Shown: positions 24,716-34,782, numbered from the stretch's first letter. The stretch is 46,631 bases of DNA from Rhodocyclaceae bacterium (GCA_030682175.1 JAUXOM010000010.1:1-46631); one strand, 5' to 3'. Numbers and translations are program-made. The notes: a model not told the origin generated them from the sequence alone.

Positions 24716-25674
24716 TGCTGTCGCGCGTCGCCGAAAACCTCTACTGGATGGGCCGCTATCTCGAGCGTGCGGAAAACACCGCGCGCTTCATCAACAGCAC
24801 GACCCAGGTGCTGCTCGACCTGCCACGGGATGCCTCATTCGGCTGGAACGTGCTGCTCAAGGTGGCCGGTCTCGATCACGAATTCGCCAGTCGCCACGAG
24901 CACGCCGACGAGGACAGCCTGATGTCCTTCCTGGTCGAGGACGAAGCGAATCCCAGCTCGATCCTGTCGAGCATCCAGAATGCCCGCGAGAATGCGCGGA
25001 CCGTGCGCGAAGTGCTGCCGATGGAAATCTGGGAGCGCATCAACAGCCTCTACCTGTACATCCGCGACAACGCGCCGCGCGTCAAGCAGGGGCGCGGCCC
25101 GCGCAACGATGTGCTGCTCGGCGTCATCGGCCGGCGCGAGTCGATCATCGGGCTGCTGACGGGATCGATGAGTCGCGATGTGGCCTACCAGCTGATCAAG
25201 ATGGGCCGCAATCTCGAACGCGCCGACATGACCACGCGCATCATCGATGTCAATGCCGCCGTGCAATTGCCCGCCGATCCCGCCCAGGCTTCACTGACCA
25301 CGCTGGGCATGTGGATGAGCACCTTGAATGCCCTGTCGGCCTATCAGATGTTTCGCACCCATGTCGGCGTGCATGTGCGGGGTGACGCCGTGGTGAACTA
25401 CCTGCTGAGAGATCCGCACTTTCCGCGCACGGTGCTGTTCTGCCTGGAGCAGATCGAAGGCAGCCTGTCAGTGCTGCCCGACCATGCGCCGGCCATGCGG
25501 CGGGTGCGCCATGCCTGGCGACGCCTCGCCGGCATGCAGCTTGACGGCCTCAAGCCAGCCGTTCTGCACGAATACCTGGATCAGGTACAAAGCGACCTGG
25601 CCGCCATTCATGGCGCCGTGGCCAAACAATACTTCCATCGGCATCAGAGCGACAGCACCGGCCAGGCCCAATAG
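24712..25674 (+). CDS. Alpha-E domain protein (DUF403)
   Basis: The 320-residue, mostly helical protein starts MMLSRVAENLYWMGRYLERAENTARF, the hallmark of alpha-E proteins, and has NARENARTVREVLPMEIWERIN, LTGSMSRDVAYQLIKMGRNLERADM and a C-terminal helical bundle. It is nearly always encoded directly after a circularly permuted ATP-grasp gene, as here, where the two overlap by four bases. It is thought to be a partner or scaffold for that enzyme; no reaction is known. The second ATG (24715) is an equally possible start. Confidence 0.93.
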   Translation: MMLSRVAENLYWMGRYLERAENTARFINSTTQVLLDLPRDASFGWNVLLKVAGLDHEFASRHEHADEDSLMSFLVEDEANPSSILSSIQNARENARTVREVLPMEIWERINSLYLYIRDNAPRVKQGRGPRNDVLLGVIGRRESIIGLLTGSMSRDVAYQLIKMGRNLERADMTTRIIDVNAAVQLPADPAQASLTTLGMWMSTLNALSAYQMFRTHVGVHVRGDAVVNYLLRDPHFPRTVLFCLEQIEGSLSVLPDHAPAMRRVRHAWRRLAGMQLDGLKPAVLHEYLDQVQSDLAAIHGAVAKQYFHRHQSDSTGQAQ

Positions 25675-25777
25675 GCGCCATGGCTACGCCCCAGGGTTTG
25701 AGCATGCGGGCCACGTAGCGTGCAATTTGTCATAACGTAATGCGCTCGCTGCACTTCCGGGCGCCGCTCCTTGCTGT

Positions 25778-27601
25778 TCACGGCGCATCTTTAGAGGCGC
25801 GGCTGATCTCATTGAAATTTTGCGCCACGTCGAGCGCCGCCAAGAGCTCATTCATCTTGATCGGCTTGGTGAGATAGCGCAAGAATCCCGCCCCCAAACC
25901 CTTCTCGACATCGTGCGGCATGGCATTGGCACTCAGTGCAATCACCGGGATGTGTGCGGTTTCCGGGTCGTCGGCGAGGATTTTCAAAGCGTCGAGACCG
26001 CTGATGCCCGGCAGATTGATGTCCATCAGGATCACATCCGGCTTGGCGCTATGGGCAATCTCGATGCCGCTAATACCGTCCGTGGCACTCAAAAAGCGGA
26101 TATTGGGCTGGCGCGCAACGATCTCCTCGACCAGCATCAGGTTGGCCGGGTTGTCCTCGACATAGAGCAAGGTACGCAGCGGCGCAGCGATTTGACTCTG
26201 CGCGCGAGTCACTTCCTCCGATAAAACCGTAACGGACTGAGCAGCGGCCGTCAGCTTCAGTTCAATCCAGAACACACTGCCTTCCCCGACCGTGCTTTCA
26301 GCGCCAATGCTTCCCCCCATGGCTTCGATCAGCCGCTTGCTTACCGTCAGGCCGATGCCGGTACCTTCGATGACGCCGGCCTGTTGTCCAAGGCGATTGA
26401 ACGGCTGGAAAAGCTGCGCCAGCTGTTCCGGAGCCAATCCATGGCCGCTATCGCGGATGCCGATACGAATCGAATCCGCAAGGCTCGGCGCACACTCCAC
26501 AACGACCGTTTTGCCCGCCGCGTTGTATTTGATCGCATTGGAAAGCAGGTTGATGAGCACCTGCTTTACGCGTAGCCGGTCGGCGTGGACAAAAGGCGGG
26601 GTTTCAAAGCAGGGAAAAATCACTTCGATGCCAAGCTTTTGTGCCTGCGGAGCGATCATGCTCGCGCATTCGCCCAGGACTTCGGCCAGTGATACCGGCT
26701 CCATCGACAACACAACTTTTCCGGACTCGATCACGGCAAGATCGAGAATTTCGTTGATCAACTCCAACAGGTACCACCCGGCTTTGAGCACCTGATCGAT
26801 GCTACGTTGCTGAGACGGTGTCGGCTGAGGCGTGCCGGAGGCCAGGAGTTGGCCAAAACCGAGGATTGCACTCAGCGGTGTGCGAAGTTCATGACTCATG
26901 CTGGACAGGAAAACCGATTTTGCAAGATTGGCCTTTTCAGCCACGCACATGGCACGTCCAAGTTCAAGGTTCTTTTCGAGCAACGCCCGATCAAGCGCTT
27001 CGCGCTCGGCTTCAACCCGCTTGCGCTCGGAAATGTCGTTGATCACCAGGCGCATCACCCGCATGCCGTCTTCGTCTTGTACCGCCGTGGCGGCCAGTTG
27101 CGTCCAGAAAGCTGTGGCGTCGGGTTTGATCATCTGCAAATCGCAGCATTGCGGTTGCCCGGTCTCAATCAGCTGTTTGCGGAACCGGTAGTAGATGTCC
27201 TGATCTTCTCTGAAGATGAAGCGGGAGAAGGGCTGCCTGACCAGCGCGCTCCGGGCGACGCCCAGTAAAACGGCGGCGTTGAGATTGGCTTGCAGGATCA
27301 ACCCGCGTTCGCCGAGCGTGCAGTAACCCACCGGCGCCAAATCATAGAGGTCGAAATAGCGGGCCCGCGAAGCTTCCAGTTCAACCTGCGCCCGACGCAA
27401 TTCCTCGTTTTGCATCTCCAGCTCGATCTGATGCACACGCAACTCGTGGAGCATCTGCCGCGTGGCTTCAGGGGAAACCGCCGCAAGGCTCTCCGCTGAC
27501 TCCGCCGCATTGGCGCGGGCGACTGCTTCGGCCTGCTGACGCAGCAACTGCGCCGCGCTGGCCGCAGGAGCACTGTTTTCGAGTGGATTATCTTTGGTCA
27601 T
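25778..27601 (-). CDS. PAS-domain hybrid histidine kinase with C-terminal receiver
   Basis: The 607-residue product has an N-terminal coiled-coil helix (~45-80), a PAS domain (~80-192, LYDLAPVGYCTLGERGLILQ), a HisKA dimerisation domain with phospho-acceptor His237 (SHELRTPLSAILGFG), a HATPase_c domain with the N box around Asn355 (NLLSNAIKYN), G1 DSGHG and G2 EGTGIGLTVSKRL, and a receiver domain with Asp527 (VILMDINLPG) and Lys579 (YLTKP). No transmembrane segment is seen, so it is cytoplasmic. Its ATG overlaps the CheB/CheR fusion stop (ATGA), indicating a coupled pair. No separate output response regulator is encoded nearby. Confidence 0.95.
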   Translation of the reverse strand: MTKDNPLENSAPAASAAQLLRQQAEAVARANAAESAESLAAVSPEATRQMLHELRVHQIELEMQNEELRRAQVELEASRARYFDLYDLAPVGYCTLGERGLILQANLNAAVLLGVARSALVRQPFSRFIFREDQDIYYRFRKQLIETGQPQCCDLQMIKPDATAFWTQLAATAVQDEDGMRVMRLVINDISERKRVEAEREALDRALLEKNLELGRAMCVAEKANLAKSVFLSSMSHELRTPLSAILGFGQLLASGTPQPTPSQQRSIDQVLKAGWYLLELINEILDLAVIESGKVVLSMEPVSLAEVLGECASMIAPQAQKLGIEVIFPCFETPPFVHADRLRVKQVLINLLSNAIKYNAAGKTVVVECAPSLADSIRIGIRDSGHGLAPEQLAQLFQPFNRLGQQAGVIEGTGIGLTVSKRLIEAMGGSIGAESTVGEGSVFWIELKLTAAAQSVTVLSEEVTRAQSQIAAPLRTLLYVEDNPANLMLVEEIVARQPNIRFLSATDGISGIEIAHSAKPDVILMDINLPGISGLDALKILADDPETAHIPVIALSANAMPHDVEKGLGAGFLRYLTKPIKMNELLAALDVAQNFNEISRASKDAP

Positions 27602-30600
27602 CGCACACCGCCAACGATGGCCCGCTCCGTGGTGGCAATCGCATACAACTGCCCGGCTTCATTGAGCAGCGCGGTGGAGACGATCGAGACCTCGACAATC
27701 TTGCCATCTTTGGTCAGCCGTTGCGACCGATATGGCTCCAGAACTTCCGCCTGACCCAGTTGAACCAGCGTCGCCAGGGCTCCCGCGCGCAAGTTTTCCG
27801 GAATCCGCTCATGCACATTCATCAGCAGGGCTTCCGCCTCACTCCAGCCATACATGCGCTCGGCGCCGGGGTTCCAGGCCAGCATGCGTCCTTCCAGATC
27901 CTGCACCGTGACGGCATCGTGCGCATCGCGCACGACCACGGCCAGCCGCAGTAAATCATTGGCCTTATGCAGCGCGTCCCGGATGTGAAACATCTCCGTA
28001 ATATCCACAAAAGAAATCACCGCGCCCTCGATGACATTGTCCAGTGTGCGATAGGGCTGGATGCGCATCGAGTAGCGTTTTCCATCCGTGGTCTGCAGCT
28101 CCACCTCTTTCGGGATCAGCGTGTTCAATACCCCCTGAATGTCGGCCACCAGGCTGGCATAGCCGACCAGGTTGGAAACGATGTGTGCCACCGGTCGCCC
28201 CAGGTCGCTGGTGATCAGGTTGATGATCGTGGTGGTGGCCGGGGTAAAGCGCAGGATGCGCAGTTGATGGTCCACAAACACGGTACCGACGCCGGTGCCG
28301 GCCAGCAGGTTGTTCATGTCGTTATTGGCCCGCGACAGATCAGTGACCTTGGTTTGCAACTCGGTATTGACGGTGGCCAGCTCCTCATTGACTGACTGCA
28401 ACTCTTCCTTGGACGTTTCCAGTTCTTCGTTGGTCGATTGCAATTCTTCATTGACCGACTGCATTTCTTCATTCGAGGATTTGAGCTCTTCGTTGGAGCT
28501 TTCCAGTTCCTCATGGGTGGTTTGCAGGTATTCGTCCTTGGCCCGCAGTTCCTGTTTGAGTGCTGCGATGCGTGCCTCGGCATCGGTCTCGGGGGCGTTC
28601 GACGCGCCGTCGGGTGCCGCGGCAAGAGGTGTCGGCGACACCTGTTCTGGCGGTGCATCTTCCAGGACAACCAGGTACAAATCCGTCTCCGGCGATTCAG
28701 CCGCATCAGCTGCCAGCGGGCAGACCGTCAGGTTGACCCGGGTGAAGTGTCCGTTGGTTTTGACGTTCAGGCCGGGGCAACGGACGACCGCCTTGTTGCC
28801 GGCGACCCGGTGAAGGGCCAGGGTCAGATCGCGGCGCAATCCTTCTCGCGCCATTTTGAGAATGTTGCTGACGCCCATTTCACCGGGCATCAGCTCCAGA
28901 TACATGCCCGAACGGCCGTGCATGTAAAGAATGTCACCCTTGGCGTTAACCAACGCGCTGGTCGGCGCGAGCTGCTGCAACAACGCCTGCTCGGTAAGCT
29001 CCCGCAGGGAGCGCTTGGGGATGGCATGTTTTACGTCATCCCGCGGGCTTGTCTTGCCACTCGCCTCCACACCCCCTGATGCAGTCAGCGGTGGTAAAAA
29101 ACGGCCCAAGGCAGCACGCTGCGTGTCGTGAAAGTTTTCTGTACGCTGATAGACCTTGGATTTACGGTCAATCACTGAAAACAGCTCGGAAAACTCGCCG
29201 ATGCCTTCGGAGGTGCCGAGAAACAGGATGCCTCCCGGTTTCAGTGCGTAATGGAACAGGGGGATGAGTTTCTTCTGTAGCGCCGCACTGAGATAGATCA
29301 TCAGGTTGCGGCAACTGATCAGGTCGAGCCTGGAGAACGGCGGGTCCTTGATGACATCCTGCTCGGAGAACACCAGCATGTCGCGGATGCTCTTGTGAAT
29401 ACGGTAGGAGCTGCCATCCGGCTCGGCACTAAAAAAGCGTGCCAGACGTTCCGGCGTAATGTCGGTCGCGATGCTGGCCGGGTAAATCCCGGCGCGTGCC
29501 GCGGCAATTGCCCGACTGTCGATGTCGGTGGCAAAAACCTGCAGGGCATAGCTTTGCTTGAGTGCCTCCATGCGCTCTTGCAGCAGGATGGCGATTGAAT
29601 AAGCCTCCTCGCCCGTGGAACATCCCGTCGACCAGATACGCAGCACGGCACCGCTGGGTTTGCCTTCAAAGAGCCGGGGAATGATCTGCTCCTCCAGCAC
29701 CTTGAACGCCTCGGGGTCGCGGAAGAAATTGGTCACGCCGATGAGCAGGTCGCGGAAGAGGGCTTCGACCTCGGCCGGCGTCTGCTGCAGATACTTGACG
29801 TAGCCGTCGATCATTTCGATCTGGTGCACCGCCATGCGGCGCTCAATCCGCCGGTTGATGGTACTCGGCTTGTACTGCGAGAAGTCGTGGCCGATCTGGG
29901 CGCGCAGCAGGATGAAGATCTTTTTCAGTGCGCTCTCGTCCTTGGGTGAATGCGGCGTCGCGGAACGGGGCAACTTCCCGAAGGCGTGAGCGGCATAAGC
30001 AATCAACTGCGCGGCCATTTCGGCCGGCGGCAGTTCGTAGTCCACCAGGCCAGTGCCGATTGCGCTGCGCGGCATGCCGTCAAACTCGGTCGATTCGGGG
30101 TTCTGCGCCATGACCATGCCGCCCGCGCCCTTGATCGCGCGTACGCCCAGGGTGCCGTCGCTGCCGGTGCCGGAAAGCACGATGCCGATGGCGCTTTCAT
30201 GCTGATCTTGCGCCAGCGAGCGAAAAAAGAAATCAATCGGCAGGCGCTGGCCGCGAGGCGCGGTAGGCTCAAGCAATTGCAGCGTACCGTTGAGAAATGC
30301 CATGTCGGTGTTCGGCGGGATGATGTAGGCACAGTTGGCTTGCACGACCATGCCGTCCTCGACCTCGAACACCTGCATGCGGGTGTAGCGGCGGATTAGT
30401 TCGGTGAGGAGGCTTTTGTGATCCGGGGCCAGGTGTTGCACCAGGACAAAGGCCATGCCGGGATCGGCGTCGGCCGGCATGCCGGAGAAGAAGGCTTCAA
30501 ACGCTGCCAGGCCGCCGGCTGAAGCGCCAATGCCGACGATCGGGAACACCGGGGCTGGAATGTTTTGAGGCAGGTCGGTTGAATTGGGCGCAATCTCTAT

Positions 30601-30642
30601 GGTTTGCGGTTCGGAATTTTTAACTGGTCTTTTTTTTGTCAC
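27598..30642 (-). CDS. CheB-CheR-PAS fusion protein (chemotaxis methylesterase/methyltransferase type)
   Basis: The 1014-residue product opens with a CheB methylesterase domain with no receiver: catalytic Ser41 (GIGASAGG), His70 (VLVQHLAPDHKS) and Asp162 (SGTGSDGT). A CheR methyltransferase follows (~240-500; INRRIERRM, VTNFFRDPEAF, IWSTGCSTGEEAYSIA, CRNLMIYL). Next is a long heptad coiled coil (~690-770) of repeated SSNEELKSxNEE units, then PAS domains ending in AIATTERAIVGG. I chose the GTG at 30642, which follows AAGGGGAAGTT; a GTG at 30666 would add eight residues. Such fusions feed PAS-kinase pathways rather than canonical flagellar chemotaxis; no chemoreceptor lies in the window. Confidence 0.94.
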   Translation of the reverse strand: MTKKRPVKNSEPQTIEIAPNSTDLPQNIPAPVFPIVGIGASAGGLAAFEAFFSGMPADADPGMAFVLVQHLAPDHKSLLTELIRRYTRMQVFEVEDGMVVQANCAYIIPPNTDMAFLNGTLQLLEPTAPRGQRLPIDFFFRSLAQDQHESAIGIVLSGTGSDGTLGVRAIKGAGGMVMAQNPESTEFDGMPRSAIGTGLVDYELPPAEMAAQLIAYAAHAFGKLPRSATPHSPKDESALKKIFILLRAQIGHDFSQYKPSTINRRIERRMAVHQIEMIDGYVKYLQQTPAEVEALFRDLLIGVTNFFRDPEAFKVLEEQIIPRLFEGKPSGAVLRIWSTGCSTGEEAYSIAILLQERMEALKQSYALQVFATDIDSRAIAAARAGIYPASIATDITPERLARFFSAEPDGSSYRIHKSIRDMLVFSEQDVIKDPPFSRLDLISCRNLMIYLSAALQKKLIPLFHYALKPGGILFLGTSEGIGEFSELFSVIDRKSKVYQRTENFHDTQRAALGRFLPPLTASGGVEASGKTSPRDDVKHAIPKRSLRELTEQALLQQLAPTSALVNAKGDILYMHGRSGMYLELMPGEMGVSNILKMAREGLRRDLTLALHRVAGNKAVVRCPGLNVKTNGHFTRVNLTVCPLAADAAESPETDLYLVVLEDAPPEQVSPTPLAAAPDGASNAPETDAEARIAALKQELRAKDEYLQTTHEELESSNEELKSSNEEMQSVNEELQSTNEELETSKEELQSVNEELATVNTELQTKVTDLSRANNDMNNLLAGTGVGTVFVDHQLRILRFTPATTTIINLITSDLGRPVAHIVSNLVGYASLVADIQGVLNTLIPKEVELQTTDGKRYSMRIQPYRTLDNVIEGAVISFVDITEMFHIRDALHKANDLLRLAVVVRDAHDAVTVQDLEGRMLAWNPGAERMYGWSEAEALLMNVHERIPENLRAGALATLVQLGQAEVLEPYRSQRLTKDGKIVEVSIVSTALLNEAGQLYAIATTERAIVGGVR

Positions 30643-30734
30643 AACTTCCCCTTTGCGCCCAGGCACATTCGTTCAGCTTAGCCGCTAACCAAGGAAGTGG
30701 GGGATTTTCTGCACCACGCTTGATGCTGGAAAAG

Positions 30735-30875
30735 CAGTTCACCACGGAGGTCACGGAGGTCACGGAGAAAAAACCAGGCGTTACGCAATAAGGGCCGGTC
30801 GCCCGTGGGGTGCGCCTGGATTTTGTCTGCTTGCGCCGTTGCTCCGTGTCCGCTGTGCTCTCCGTGGTGCGAACC
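30735..30875. repeat. Interspersed inverted repeat of the CACGGAGGT type
   Basis: The left arm (about 30739-30766) is CACCACGGAGG, TCACGGAGG, TCACGGAG in tandem; the right arm (about 30841-30868) is CTCCGTGTCCGCTGTG and CTCCGTGGTG, its approximate reverse complement. The inner ~75 bp has no obvious gene. This resembles the widespread ACGGAG-type intergenic repeats of environmental bacteria. A 70-codon open frame on the minus strand runs through it but is low complexity. Confidence 0.7.
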
Positions 30876-30889
30876 GGGGGTTTTAGTCA

Positions 30890-31489
30890 TCAGGCAGCAG
30901 CGGATGGCGTCATCATGCGCTCCACATAGCGGGCGATCAGGTCGACCTCCAGATTGACCCTTGTGCCGGCAGTCAGCCGTTTCAGGGTCGTCACCGCGAC
31001 GGTGTGGGGGATCAGGTTGATCGAGAACTTGCGGCCCTTCACCCAGTTGGTCGTCAGCGAGACGCCATCGACGGTGATCGAGCCCTTGCGCGCGATGTAT
31101 TTCGCCAGATTTTTCGGCGCCTTGACGACGAGTTCGTGCGATTCGCCGACCGGGGCGAATTTCACCACCTTGCCGACGCCATCGACGTGGCCTGATACCA
31201 GGTGGCCACCGATGAAATCCGACAGGCGCATGGCCTTTTCGAGATTGACCTCACCATGCAGGATGTCGAGGCCGACGGTGCAGTCGAGCGTCTCCTTCGA
31301 CACATCGACCTGGTAGCTATCTTTTTTCTTGGCGATCACGGTCAGGCAGACGCCGTTGTGGGCGATGGAATCGCCCGGCGCCACATCGCTCAGCTTGAGG
31401 CCGGGCGCCGCGACGGTGAGGCGCAGGCCCTGCTCCAGGGGTTGCAGGTCGGTGATCCTGCCGGTGGTGGCGACGATGCCGGTAAACAT
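30890..31489 (-). CDS. ribE: Riboflavin synthase alpha subunit
   Basis: The 199-residue product dismutates two 6,7-dimethyl-8-ribityllumazine molecules to riboflavin. It begins MFTGIVATTGRITDL and has two lumazine-binding barrels: first with DSIAHNGVCLTV and SKETLDCTVG, second with GHLVSGHVDGVGKVV and GSITVDGVSLTTNWV. The ATG at 31489 is the family start. It follows dsbD by 16 bp and closes the cutA-dsbD-ribE run, apart from ribBX-ribH 12 kb away. Confidence 0.97.
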   Translation of the reverse strand: MFTGIVATTGRITDLQPLEQGLRLTVAAPGLKLSDVAPGDSIAHNGVCLTVIAKKKDSYQVDVSKETLDCTVGLDILHGEVNLEKAMRLSDFIGGHLVSGHVDGVGKVVKFAPVGESHELVVKAPKNLAKYIARKGSITVDGVSLTTNWVKGRKFSINLIPHTVAVTTLKRLTAGTRVNLEVDLIARYVERMMTPSAAA

Positions 31490-31505
31490 GAAGGCTCCCT
31501 TTGGT

Positions 31506-33290
31506 TTATTGCAAGGCTTTGTCGAGTGTTGCCAGAAAAGTGTCGGCAGGCATGTAGCCCACCACGCGCAGGCCGGCAATTTCCTTGCCGGTCTTGTCGA
31601 AAAAGATGATGCCCGGCGGGCCGAACAGGCCGAAGCGTTTCAGCAGCGCCTTGTCGTCGTCGTTGTTGGCGGTGACATCGGCCTTGAGCAGGGTGAATTC
31701 GCGCATTTTCGCGGCGACGACGGGGTCGGCAAAGGTGAACTTTTCCATCTCCTTGCACGACACGCACCAGTCGGCATAGAAGTCGAGCATGACGGGCTTG
31801 GCCGCAGCGGCGAGACGCGCATCAAGTTCGGTGACCGATTTGAGCTTTTCAAAAGTCGGCGCTGGCGAGACGGCGGCGCTGCCGCCGCGCAGGAATGTCA
31901 GGGGTTGCAAGGGGTCGCGGCTGCCGCCCAGCAGGCCGACGAGCAGTGCCGCGCCGGCCAGCAGCAGGGCGACGCCGATGCCCTTCCAGAAGCGCTGCCA
32001 GCCGCCGGCCTGGGGCGGCAGCGGGTCGAGCGCGTGCAGATAGATGGCCGGCACGATCAGCAGCGCCGCCCAGCCGAGCATCGTCAACCAGGTCGGCAAC
32101 ACCGGCGACACCAGCCACAGCGCGGTGGCCAGCAGCAGCACGCCGAAAAATTGGTTCACCGCCCGCATCCACGGCCCGGCCTTGGGCAGCAGCGAACGCG
32201 AGAACACGCCGATCAGCAACAGCGGCGCGCCCATGCCGAGGCCCAGGGCAAACAGCGCCGCGCCGCCGAGGATCGCGTCCTTGGTCTGGGCGATGTAGAG
32301 CAGCGCGCCGGCCAGCGGCGCGGCCACGCAGGGGCCGACGATCAGGGCGGAGAGCGCGCCCATCAGCGCGATGGCTGGGAGCGAGCCGCCCTGTTTGTTG
32401 GCGGTGTCCGACAGCCGGCTTTGCAGGGCGCCCGGCAGTTGCAGCTCGTAAAAGCCGAACATCGAGAAAGCCAGGGCGACGAAGACCAGCGCAAACGCGC
32501 CCAGCACCCAGACGTTCTGCAAGGCGGCGGACAGCAGCGTGCCGGAAAACCCCGCGGCGACGCCCACCGCGGCATAGGTGGCGGCCATGCCCAGCACATA
32601 GGCGAGCGAGAGCGTGAAGGCGCGCGCGTGGGTGACGGCATGGCCGTGATTGACGATGATGCCGGAGAGGATCGGGATCATCGGGAACACGCAGGGCGTA
32701 AATGAAAGCAGCAGCCCGAAGCCGAAAAAGCTGAGCACCGCGATCCAGAAGCCGCTGCCTTGCAGCAGGCTGGCGATCCGGGATGACTCGTCGCCGGCCG
32801 GGGCGCTGGTGGTGGCTGACGCGGTGGCCGGGGTAGAAGTCGGCGCTGGCGGGACGGCGTCGGTGCTGGCCGCCAGCGTGATGGTCGCTTCCTGCGTGAG
32901 TGGCGGATAGCAGACGCCGCCGTCCCAGCAGCCCTGCGAGTGGGCCTTGAGCACGAAGCTGCCAGCGCCGGCAGTGACGGGTATGCGCACGACCACCGCG
33001 CCGCGCAGAGCCTCGATGCGGCCGAAGAATTCGTCGTCCTTTTCCTCGCCGCGGGGTATCGCCGGCTCGCCCAGCTTGACGGTTGCCGGCTCGGCGGTGA
33101 AGCTGATCTTGTGGCGATACAGATAATATTTCGGCTGGACGTCCCAGCGCGCCTCGATGGTCTGCGCGTCGAGCGCCCGGGCGGAGAAGCGGTAGGCCTG
33201 TTCCGGGTCGATGGGGCCGCTGCTGAACAGCGCGTTGGCGGTGAAACTGGCCAGGGCAAGCCAGAGCATTACGAAGAGGCGCAGGGTCAT
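31506..33290 (-). CDS. dsbD: Thiol:disulfide interchange protein DsbD
   Basis: The 594-residue product moves reducing power from cytoplasmic thioredoxin to the periplasm. It has a signal peptide (MTLRLFVMLWLALASFTANA), a periplasmic alpha domain with the CWDGGVCYPP disulfide, eight predicted membrane helices with cysteines in FTPCVFPMIPI and GPCVAAPLAGAL, and a C-terminal thioredoxin-like domain with WCVSC. Two family A repeats are in frame in linkers: 32836-32859 in the alpha-to-membrane linker (VPPAPTSTP) and 31851-31875 before the thioredoxin domain (VSPAPTFEK). The ATG at 33290 gives the signal peptide. It follows cutA by 8 bp. Confidence 0.95.
   Translation of the reverse strand: MTLRLFVMLWLALASFTANALFSSGPIDPEQAYRFSARALDAQTIEARWDVQPKYYLYRHKISFTAEPATVKLGEPAIPRGEEKDDEFFGRIEALRGAVVVRIPVTAGAGSFVLKAHSQGCWDGGVCYPPLTQEATITLAASTDAVPPAPTSTPATASATTSAPAGDESSRIASLLQGSGFWIAVLSFFGFGLLLSFTPCVFPMIPILSGIIVNHGHAVTHARAFTLSLAYVLGMAATYAAVGVAAGFSGTLLSAALQNVWVLGAFALVFVALAFSMFGFYELQLPGALQSRLSDTANKQGGSLPAIALMGALSALIVGPCVAAPLAGALLYIAQTKDAILGGAALFALGLGMGAPLLLIGVFSRSLLPKAGPWMRAVNQFFGVLLLATALWLVSPVLPTWLTMLGWAALLIVPAIYLHALDPLPPQAGGWQRFWKGIGVALLLAGAALLVGLLGGSRDPLQPLTFLRGGSAAVSPAPTFEKLKSVTELDARLAAAAKPVMLDFYADWCVSCKEMEKFTFADPVVAAKMREFTLLKADVTANNDDDKALLKRFGLFGPPGIIFFDKTGKEIAGLRVVGYMPADTFLATLDKALQ
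31851..31875 (+). repeat. Family A short repeat in dsbD (membrane-thioredoxin linker)
   Basis: AAAAGTCGGCGCTGGC followed by GAGACGGCG; one mismatch to the family consensus. It is read in the opposite sense by dsbD. Confidence 0.75.
32836..32859 (+). repeat. Family A short repeat in dsbD (alpha-domain linker)
   Basis: AGAAGTCGGCGCTGGC followed by GGGACGGCG; this copy shows the full right half of the consensus. It lies in the Ala/Pro/Thr-rich linker of DsbD. Confidence 0.75.
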
Positions 33291-33298
33291 GGCGGTAA

Positions 33299-33652
33299 TT
33301 ATTGTTGTGCTGTGGGGGTTATCTCTGCGCGGGTTTCCAAACCGATCCACTCCAGATAGTCCGGTAGGCCGCGCTCAATTGGGACAGCAATGATCTCAGG
33401 AAGTTCGTAGGGGTGTTGTTGGCGGATCGCCGCTTCCAGTGCCGGGTAGCGTTCCGCCGTGGTCTTGATCAGCAGCGGCACCTCCATGGCGTCCTCGATC
33501 TGCCCCTGCCAGCGGTAGACCGAGCGGCAGGGTGCGAGAATATTCACGCAGGCCGCCAGGCGCGCCTCGACCAAGGCGCTAGCCAGCGTGTGGGCGTGCG
33601 CGGCATCGGGCAGGGTGGTGAACACCAGCAGGCGCATTTGATTTTCTTGCAT
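33299..33652 (-). CDS. cutA: Divalent-cation tolerance protein CutA
   Basis: The 117-residue trimeric ferredoxin-like protein is linked to copper and divalent metal tolerance. Markers: FTTLPDAAHAHTLASALVE, LAACVNILAPCRSVYRWQG, EVPLLIKTTAERYPALEAAI and HPYELPEIIAVPIERGLPDYLEW. cutA directly upstream of dsbD is a common proteobacterial arrangement. The ATG at 33652 is used; the ATG at 33637 (MRLLVF) is equally plausible. Confidence 0.95.
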   Translation of the reverse strand: MQENQMRLLVFTTLPDAAHAHTLASALVEARLAACVNILAPCRSVYRWQGQIEDAMEVPLLIKTTAERYPALEAAIRQQHPYELPEIIAVPIERGLPDYLEWIGLETRAEITPTAQQ

Positions 33653-33707
33653 GCTGCTATTCTAGCGTCTGCCCCGCCCAGTCCCTTGATCCCATGAACC
33701 AGATCCC

Positions 33708-34727
<1,020 letters not shown>

Positions 34728-34733
<6 letters not shown>

Positions 34734-34754
34734 GCGGCGCTATCCGCGTCAGGC
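34728..34754. terminator. Hairpin at the stop of the ClpX-like gene
   Basis: GCCTGAGCGG (34728-34737) pairs with CCGCGTCAGGC (34744-34754) with one bulged base; the stem contains the stop TGA. The next gene converges, so a terminator role is plausible, but no T-tract follows. Confidence 0.4.
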
Positions 34755-34782
34755 TGATCGTACAGACTGCCCACTTCCTGCT

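Noticed and set aside
30678-30890. 70-codon minus-strand frame through the CACGGAGGT repeat
   Set aside because: The peptide (LRDLRDLRGE type) is a translation of the repeat itself; such frames are commonly spurious.
31329-32705. 458-codon plus-strand frame opposite dsbD
   Set aside because: Gln/Arg/Gly/Ala-rich antisense shadow of the DsbD membrane domain.
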